Positions 57,142-64,000 of a stretch of 64,000 nucleotides of DNA are shown one piece after another. The notes beneath the pieces are model-generated. The model was not told the DNA's origin. It saw only the letters and a program-made list of their open reading frames with translations, and searched no databases. The DNA comes from Chloranthus sessilifolius (taxonomy: Eukaryota > Streptophyta > Magnoliopsida > Chloranthales > Chloranthaceae): the NCBI GenBank assembly GCA_021018995.1, contig CM037584.1, positions 173,866,317 through 173,930,316 of the forward strand. The letters run 5' to 3'. Both the position numbers and the translations under genes were made by a program. How positions within the stretch are numbered: the first letter of the stretch is position 1; each line of letters begins with the position of its first letter.

Positions 57142-59230
57142 AATTTTTCTCTTCCAAAACCAAAGCCAAGGCCGAGAAATGATGACGATGTTTAAAGAAG
57201 TTGAAAAATATTTAGGTTGTTTCAGGATTTCTTTTATTTTATTTCATGATTTATGTTGTTCTTTGGATAATTTCTGTGTTTAGATAGATTTAAGACTTCA
57301 TAATTTTTGTTTTTCAATAAGTGTAATTAACACCATTTAATTAATAAATTTCTTTTTGTTCAAATGATGTTTTTCATCTCCTCTTTGCCTCTTGGTCTAT
57401 GAGTATTTTGATGTACGTTTAGGGGTATCCCTCAATTTTCGTACAATAAAGACATTGCACTGATTAGGTTTGGGGGTGGTAATTGCGTTATTCTTATTTT
57501 TCAAAAGGAAAAAAAAAATAGAGAAATTCGGATTAAGTCGATCAATCGAGTTATATGCCTCGATCAATCGACTGAGCACTTTGAGTTCATTTCGAAATTT
57601 TCACAGAATTTTCTGATTGATTTTCGAAATTTTTAAATTGTCAAATCATGGAATCTCATGTTAAGAATATTAAATGTCATATTTGATCATTGCTATTATG
57701 AGAGAAATATTCAATGTGAGGATTAGCATATAAATTTGAATCCATTTTTAGAAATCAGTATGCTTAGTTCATGTCAGAGATCTATAAATCAAGAAATTTA
57801 TCTAAAACTGTGAACTGAAGGATCTTAGTGAAGACTAAACTCGGTGAGCTTTAAAGTCAATTTTTCGTCCTTGATGAGTGCTTATATAAACTCGTAGTTT
57901 TCTTTGAATACGAGTAATTTTCGCATAATCTCATACATTTTGCGTTGACTTGTGAATTTGCATGACATCAAAATTTATATCATTATGATAGAACGTATCG
58001 TATGTTTGCTCGAGACAAATAGGCAAGCTTACTATTTTTTGAGGACATGACTGAAGGCCATCTTTGACTCATTTGTGCTTAAAATGCCTCACTTCATACG
58101 AAATTTATCCTTCTAATACCCCTTTTAGCTTATTGAAAAATTTACGTTTATACATTCTTTGATAAGCCATGTTAACATTTACTCATTCACCAGAAAATTT
58201 AGCTCTGCCCTCAGTGTTTTTAAGGAATTAGGAATGAAGGATGAGAATGAAAGAAAAAGAGAGTAAGTGAAAGATATCGAATGGTGCTATTTGATAAGAG
58301 TGTATGGCAGTTAAAAAAAAGGAGAAGAAAAAGAAAATAGAAATGTGAAAAAGAAAGCTATGAGGTGCTTTAAGAAAATGAAAGTCAAAAGAAGAAAAAA
58401 GCGTGAGAAAAGAAAGTTGAGAAAAATAGCAAGATGGCAGGAAAAAAAAGAGTTAGTTCCTTTTTCTCAGAAATTTTAAATCTCAATTTCCCTTTCTTTC
58501 TTACTCTTACTTAAGCCCCATTACAACCCCACAAAAGACCTTCATGATCGAATCTTGTATTGATAACTGTCTTGTGGCGAGTAAATACACAATACCTATG
58601 GCACTTGATATGACATGCATAGAAAATACAATTATCTTTCTATGAGATTTCATTTTATTCATTGATTATATCGTGCTTCTTCTGTCATGTGAGATCTTTT
58701 ATTTGCTTTGTATTGATATTTCACATGTGTGCGAAAATATATCCATCATCAGAGCATTTCTATTTTGAGAATACACCTATTGTAAGGTTTGAGTCAAAAT
58801 ATAAATCCATACGGTTCACAAATAAGATAAGTTTTACGATGAATAGAATTTGACCTGATAAACACACTTGACACGTCTAAGGATAGGTGATAAATTTATC
58901 TGTAAATCGAAGCATTGGACCGACTTAACTGATTATCAATGAGAATGGCATGACATGCGTATTTAATAATGAGAAATTGCATGATAAAGACAATTAACAA
59001 ATCCCTCGAAAATCAATTATAGAAAATGTCTTGAAGTTGTTGGTAACTTCATTGAAAATCCTTAGGAAACAAAACTCCTCCACTAGGGATCACCTAGTAG
59101 TTTAAAGGCTTGTTGCATACGCTAAATGCAATCGTGCTCCCTACGAAAGTGACATTTATTGATTATTTTAGGATAATAGTTTATTTATCAATTTACTTAT
59201 TTTCTCCTTTGTTCGAGGACTAATAAAGTG
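57142..59230. other. Non-coding 3' internal region of the Athila-type element
   Basis: No long frame was found. It includes GTCGATCAATCGA words at 57538-57572. A purine-rich block at 58230-58460 consists almost only of A and G on the plus strand. AT-rich filler makes up the rest. Confidence 0.6.
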
Positions 59231-59242
59231 TAGGTTTGGGAG
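59230..59242 (+). other. Polypurine tract
   Basis: TGTAGGTTTGGGAG lies immediately before the TGATGAG start of the 3' LTR, where plus-strand DNA synthesis is primed. The tract is short and interrupted by T. Confidence 0.55.
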
Positions 59243-60688
59243 TGATGAGTAATAAAATATGATGATATTTTACCCCTAAAGACCTATATTTAGCCATCCA
59301 ATGAAAATGATCTGATGAGATCTGTGAAGTTTTAGGTGTTTTAGACAAATTTGGTCATTTGATGCAATAAAGGGTATAAAAGAACATAAAGTCAACTAAC
59401 ACCAGAACACTGAAGCAAAGGAGATGCGGAGCTAAACTATTCTGGATAGTCGATCAATCGACCTCTTAAGTCGATGCATTGACATAACAAAAGAAGCTGA
59501 AAGCACCTCTCGGTCACATGTAAAGTCAATCAAATATTGAGACGCGGAAGATTCAAATTCAAATATGTCGATTGATCGACCACTTAAGTCAATCAATCGA
59601 CCAATTTCAAATTTCAAAACTCCGAACCAAAGAGCTATTTAAGCAAAAATCTGAGGAATTAGTGGGGATCTTCTCTCGTTGCATTTTCTTTCTACTTTAG
59701 TTTTCTAGGGCATTTTTCCCTGCTCTTCCAGTTTTTGGTTATTCATTTTTTCTAGCGTAAGGCCCTAGATTAGTTTAATTTTTGCATTTTGAAGACAGAT
59801 TGTACCAGATTGGATTAAAGCTTTTGATGATTTTGTTAAAACTCTGTACAATATTTTAATGTTTATTTCAATTTATTTTTCAATCATGTTGTTCATTTTC
59901 ATCATGTATGATTAGTTTCATTAAGGATGGGGATCTAATGAACCCCATCTGAGGTAATTATTCGTAATAATACAAATGTGTGGTGAAGATGTTAGATTCT
60001 TTTATGGGCTCTGATGTTATTATTTCTATAGATATAATCTGATTACCATCTGAGATATGGGAGCTAATCATGTCCTGTGATATCAGATCTGCAATGGTGA
60101 TTTTATTCTAACCATTATCATCTCAGGGTAAATTCTACCACTATCTAAGGTGTAAGTGTTAATCATACATTCATGATATGTTTATCATACATCTCTGTGA
60201 TATCAGATTGGTAGTGTAAAATTTTCCCAGAGATCAGATTCTGAATGGTATCTGAGGTGTGAGTGTTAATCATACACTCATGGGATGTTAATCATACATC
60301 TCTGTGATCCCAGATCTATAATTAAAACTCATGTGTGTTCGGGTCTCGTACTTACACATAGGCATCTTTTGTGAATCTCATATTTTAATCCACAGATTTG
60401 TATTGAATGAATGATAAACCTACGATGAGAGGATTTAGTATCTCAATCCTTATCTTTCATTATCTGTTTAAATTCTAATTTATTGTTATTATTTATCTCA
60501 TCCATCAAACTCTCAGACTCTTTAAACTAGTAAATATTGTGATAAATCTGTGGTAATTCTTTTAGTTAGTTGCTATTTTCCTTTCTAGCTTTCTAACTAA
60601 TCCTTGTAGGAATGATCTCGTACTCCACACCTACTATCTGCAAACCGATTCGTACGCTTGCGAGTAAAACACATTTAAAATCACAACA
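59243..60688 (+). repeat. 3' LTR of the Athila-type element
   Basis: It begins TGATGAGTAATAAAATATG and ends AAATCACAACA, giving TG...CA termini. It contains SNP-like differences and an additional segment of about 87 bases (59787-59873) relative to the 5' LTR. GTCGATCAATCGAC words recur at 59449-59600. Confidence 0.85.
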
Positions 60689-60699
60689 TTGCCCTTGTG

Positions 60700-60960
60700 T
60701 GATTTAAAGCAGTCAACGTTTTTTAAAATTAAATGTAGTGTTGGGTTAGACCGTGGAAATGTTTTCCACCTAATCTTCAGCACCATAGATCTTTAGATCT
60801 CAGTCTTCAAAGTATATGAGAGACATGATCAAACCACATTGCACGTGTCTATAGGCACATTGTGATTTAAAGATTTTTGGAGCAAGACATAGGGATAAAA
60901 AATAATTTTCATCATCTGAGTCAAAATAGTCAAATGTCATCTAAAATTACAATATAGGTT
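60700..60960. repeat. Degenerate fold-back family fragment
   Basis: GATTTAAAGCAGTCAACG and ATAGATCTTTAGATCTCAG resemble arm words of the GATGGAGAT family. Only a partial copy. Confidence 0.35.
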
Positions 60961-60964
60961 AATA

Positions 60965-61046
60965 TACCATTAGGGATTGAACCTTTGCTCTAGTGGTGTT
61001 GTCTTCAAGCATGTAGCGTTTAGGTCAACGGTTCAAATCTCATGCT

Positions 61047-61060
<14 letters not shown>
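60965..61060 (+). mobile_element. tRNA-like SINE head fragment
   Basis: GCTCTAGTGGTGTTG looks like an A box, and ACGGTTCAAATCTCATGC like a B box about 35 bases later. It is followed by a TA microsatellite (61044-61064) instead of a SINE body. It is too degenerate for a tRNA gene, with no clover-leaf. Confidence 0.45.
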
Positions 61061-61079
<19 letters not shown>

Positions 61080-61247
61080 GTCTTTGTTCGCTTTAAATCC
61101 AACGATAGAGATTCCTCATTCAATCGTATCTTTTGTACCATACTCTTAATATCATGGGTGTCAAATTACACAAAAAAATGGGACATATATTCCAAAATGT
61201 GACCCGAGTATGAAAAGCATCGGTGCTCAAGTTATATATATATAAAT

Positions 61248-61385
61248 GGGTAATGATCATGATCACTTGACTTGAGTCACCAAGTGACTCGAGCAAATGA
61301 CCATGAGATCATGGTCAAATGTTAATCGCAACGTGATATGAAGATCACTCGCTCAAGTCATGCGTGACTGGAGTCAGGTGATCAT

Positions 61386-61390
<5 letters not shown>
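61248..61390. mobile_element. MITE, 143 bases, inserted in TA repeat
   Basis: GGGTAATGATCATGATCACT at the left pairs with AGTCAGGTGATCATTACCC at the right. The inverted repeats extend about 40 bases each through GAGTCAC and GTGACTGGAGTC. TA-rich sequence flanks both sides. No coding capacity. Confidence 0.85.

Positions 61391-61452
<62 letters not shown>
61391..61452. repeat. (TA)n microsatellite, about 31 units
   Basis: Uninterrupted TA dinucleotides that begin exactly at the end of the MITE at 61248-61390. Confidence 0.97.
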
Positions 61453-61453
<1 letters not shown>

Positions 61454-61691
61454 CATATGTATATATGTGAAGATGCATTTAAAAATTTGATCACACGCCA
61501 TCGGTATATTTTTATTTTTTATTTTATTTTATTTATTTTTGCTAAGCAAGCGAATAAAATTATAAATGAAAATACCATACAAAGAAAAAGGCATACCCCA
61601 ATAGCTACAGGACCCTATTTTAGAGCTTCAACCATGCCATTACCCTAAGAATAGGATCAGGGAAATAAAGTTTGAAAGGCGAAGAAAGTAC

Positions 61692-61694
<3 letters not shown>

Positions 61695-61748
<54 letters not shown>
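61695..61748. repeat. (TA)n microsatellite, about 27 units
   Basis: Uninterrupted TA dinucleotides ending exactly at the left end of the next MITE. Confidence 0.97.
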
Positions 61749-61754
<6 letters not shown>

Positions 61755-62133
61755 CCGGTTAGGTCCTCTAGTGGAGGACGGTGACCGTCCTCCAAAATAC
61801 ACATGGAGCTCCACGTGGCACCCAAAGCACTGTTTGGGTGTCACGTGAAGCACATGTAGACGGTTTAGATTAATATTAAAAAAAGGTATTTCAAAAGAAA
61901 AAAAAATTAACCCACAAGTCAAAGTTTGACGAGTTTCATTGGTCCACATTTCACGGTTCAAAAAACACACGGTGGAAATGAGTTTTCAATTTTATTATTT
62001 TTTTAAAGATGATCTAAGCAATGCACTCGAACTCCAAGTGGCATCAAAACAATATTTTGGATATCACGTGGAGCTCCACATAGAAGCTTGGAGGACGATG
62101 ACCGTCCTCCCATGGAGGACGAACACCTTTTCA
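61749..62133. mobile_element. Inverted-repeat MITE, 385 bases, between TA microsatellites
   Basis: The left arm TGAGAGCCGGTTAGGTCCTC...GGAGGACGGTGACCGTCCTCC...GGAGCTCCACGTGGCACCC is matched by the complement of the right arm ending GTCCTCCCATGGAGGACG...CACCTTTTCA. The arms are about 100 bases. Each arm also contains its own small palindrome, GGAGGACGGTNACCGTCCTCC. Flanking TA repeats obscure the target duplication. Confidence 0.82.
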
Positions 62134-62773
62134 TATATATATATATATATATACACACACCCTTTGGAATGCACATCTATTTGGGCATCTTCCAGCTCTT
62201 ACTTCTCAATTCATTTCTATTTAACAATGACCTCATTCAAGGGATAAAGAATATGATGATCAGTTCCCTATTAAAGTAAAATAAGTTATTTAAAAATAAT
62301 TTTATACTCTAATAGTTAAGTCATCATATATTTAATATTTTAATAATTAAATTATCTTATTATCTCTAAAAACTAGTGGACCCATCACTATATTTAACCA
62401 ATTTGATGGACTGATATATCATTATACCTTTTCTTCTACCCTGCAAGTGGTGCTCCAATCTAGAAGACACGAAATGCTTACTAAAAGCACTGTTATTACA
62501 AATATTTATAATTTGAAATTAAATTTAGGGTATCTTTGCTTGCACCCAGTCAAGAATGTCGGTTTCTCCACAGTCACAAGGAAGCAGATCTAGTCCTATT
62601 TTTGTTTTTTTGTTGTTGTTTTTGAAAAATTGGTGTCTCAACGTGGGCTGTTAAGTTGGTGGGGTATTCTAAGAATTGGTATTGGGCATGGTATAAAATC
62701 TCAATTGATACTGATACGTATAAGTTTGCCTAGAATCGATACTACTCTAATATATCTATCATGGTGCGCAAGG
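62134..62773. other. Non-coding stretch
   Basis: A TA microsatellite lies at 62134-62151 and a degenerate GATACGTAT fragment at 62680-62765. No gene was seen. Confidence 0.4.
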
Positions 62774-63058
62774 GCGTAGTCAGAAATGTTTGTTGGTGGG
62801 GGCTACAAATGATACATATAATATTAGTAGTTATTTTACCATCGATTTAGAGGCTTATATACAAACAAAGGTTGTATAAGAGTCATATTTAATAGAAACT
62901 CTAGAGTTAAATGAGGGATTGAACTGATTTGGAGGCTTCCGCTACATCATAAATTTAGAGGCTTATATACAAACAAAGGTTGTATAAGAGTCATACTTAA
63001 TAGAAATTCTAGAGTTAAATGGGGGCTTGAGCCCCCGTACCCTTCTATGTGGCTACGC
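62774..63058. mobile_element. MITE with GCGTAGYCA ends and internal tandem duplication
   Basis: GCGTAGTCAGAAATGTTTG...GGGGGCT on the left is matched by AGCCCCCG...TGTGGCTACGC on the right. Inside, ATTTAGAGGCTTATATACAA to TAGAGTTAAATG occurs twice in near-identical form (about 62849-62920 and 62953-63020). Confidence 0.7.
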
Positions 63059-63059
63059 T

Positions 63060-63150
63060 AGTGATGGTATGTATTGAAATCGGGCTGATACGGGTCAATA
63101 TCAACGATATTATTTCCGTATCAGAGGATACTAACCGATATAGTTATTTT
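63060..63150. repeat. GATAC-family fragment
   Basis: GCTGATACGGGTCAATATC and GAGGATACTAACCGATA are degenerate relatives of the GATACGTATCGG family. Confidence 0.35.
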
Positions 63151-63469
63151 TTAATTTTTCAAATTAAAAATATGATTTGGCTCAGTCCCGCTAACATATG
63201 TTAGGGCATGATGAAGTTTAGTCCCACATTGAGTAAAATTAACCCTTCTCTCTCCCCTTATGATATCCTGTATCCCTCCACTCAGAGCTAGGCTGTAACT
63301 CCTCAATTTATAAAGAGATGTTCATTTCCCGATGTCTCAGATCTTGTTTAGTGTATAGTAGTGTCGGTCAAAAACACTATACAATTTTTTACTAATCCTC
63401 TCAATATTCTAACGTCCATACCGGATTTGGATGAAACCATCTCACGACAGCCAAACCGACTCGAGCTGG

Positions 63470-63640
63470 ACACCGATTTCAAACAAACAATAAAAAGAAC
63501 CGAACCAATTCTAAGTCGATTCGGTTTCGATTTTGGGTGACAGATATCGAAAACCGAAAAATGAATATAATTTTTTTTCAAAGAAAACAAAATCAAACCG
63601 ATTTCTTTCGGTTTTGAATTTGGAGTCTGAAACCAAAAAA
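63470..63640. repeat. AACCGA / GGTTTCGG-family repeat
   Basis: AAAGAACCGAACCAATTC, CGGTTTCGATTTTGG and CCGATTTCTTTCGGTTTTG are inverted and direct relatives of the family at 2180-2790. Overlapping short frames on both strands are by-products. Confidence 0.5.
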
Positions 63641-64000
63641 AAAACATGGTTCAGACTGAATGATGGTCTCCGAGTTGGATCATTTGAATGGATTAAATAT
63701 TTGAGCCACGTGGCACAAATCTGTACAGTCATGCCCGTATCTCGGAATTTTCGGTCAGTAGAGTCGATCTCAAATGATAAATATTCCAAAGATTCAAAAG
63801 AAGCAGCTTCTCTCAAAAAATTTAAACCACATGATTCCCATATCAATGTACTTGTCTCATTTATGGTTACTTATTGTACCCCACACCTTCACTTTAAGTG
63901 TGAATAGGTCAATCTCCTTACGTCAAAATGATGGAACTTTTGCTTTCCCTGAATTTCATGCTCATAAATAATTATACTTCCCAACATTAACCACTTTAGA
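63641..64000. other. Non-coding end of window
   Basis: No gene was recognised. 63905-63975 shares words (AGGTCAATCTCC, ATTTCATGCTCATAAA) with the complement of 8360-8470, so both are pieces of a dispersed repeat. Confidence 0.4.

Larger units (their letters stand above)
48250..60688 (+). mobile_element. Athila-type Ty3/gypsy retrotransposon, complete layout but decayed
   Basis: The parts lie in order on the plus strand: 5' LTR (about 48250-49618), tRNA-Asp-type primer site (49625-49642), gag, protease, reverse transcriptase, RNase H and integrase. An extra open frame, a polypurine run and the 3' LTR (59243-60688) follow. The character of gag and pol, the primer site and the long internal region after integrase all suit the Athila lineage. 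Numerous stops and frameshifts make it non-autonomous. The 5' boundary and target duplication are unresolved. Confidence 0.9.

Noticed and set aside
60965-61060. tRNA gene suggested by A- and B-box-like words
   Set aside because: Acceptor and anticodon stems are absent. Kept only as a SINE-head fragment.
61620-61970. Open frames spanning the TA microsatellites (YIYIYI runs)
   Set aside because: These are translated TA repeats and MITE sequence.

Overview
The window is nuclear DNA from a seed plant: AT-rich, with split genes using GT-AG introns, mitochondrial and cell-wall-facing plant protein families, telobox promoter motifs, an Au-type SINE and Ty1/copia and Ty3/gypsy (Athila-type) retroelements. 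The density of fold-back elements suggests a large, repeat-rich and perhaps woody genome. The species cannot be named from the sequence.

Only two protein genes look intact. The first, on the minus strand at 5481-10833, is an LRK10L-type receptor-like kinase. It rebuilds from three exons into 643 residues: signal peptide, cysteine-rich GUB_WAK ectodomain, membrane segment and Ser/Thr kinase. The second, on the plus strand at 30461-35798, is a mitochondrial-type glycine-rich RNA-binding protein. It rebuilds from four exons into 152 residues: presequence, one RRM and a Gly-rich tail. Both genes carry several kilobases of transposon debris in one intron.

Between them lies the most unusual part. 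A TATA box overlapped by a telobox sits at about 23.4 kb. It is followed on the same strand by six well-preserved and two decayed copies (25955-28740) of a roughly 150-base unit that folds as a hairpin-hinge-hairpin-tail H/ACA snoRNA with a terminal ACA. The RNA-binding-protein gene follows, with a good splice acceptor just before its ATG. One inferred layout is a single transcription unit, with the snoRNA array inside a long 5'-UTR intron of the RNA-binding-protein gene.

The rest is transposon-derived. 1-5480 is degenerate repeat. 11.25-15.96 kb is a tandem 640-740-base repeat split by a 2.6-kb solo-LTR-like insertion with a 5-base target duplication. 16.0-17.0 kb holds many GTCAAAGTTTGAC motifs. 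17.8-23.2 kb is a cluster of fold-back elements, including a 1.8-kb Mutator-like element with a perfect 9-base target duplication and an internal 4 x 90-base array. A copia 3' end and LTR lie at 24.4-24.9 kb. 38.7-41.1 kb is a dead hAT transposase with a BED finger. 41.3-43.4 kb is a patchwork of ACACATGTG and GATACGTATC repeats. 43.6-48.0 kb holds more fold-backs. A 12.4-kb decayed Athila-type gypsy element with both LTRs and a tRNA-Asp-type primer site fills 48.25-60.69 kb. 60.7-64.0 kb holds small inverted-repeat elements among TA microsatellites.
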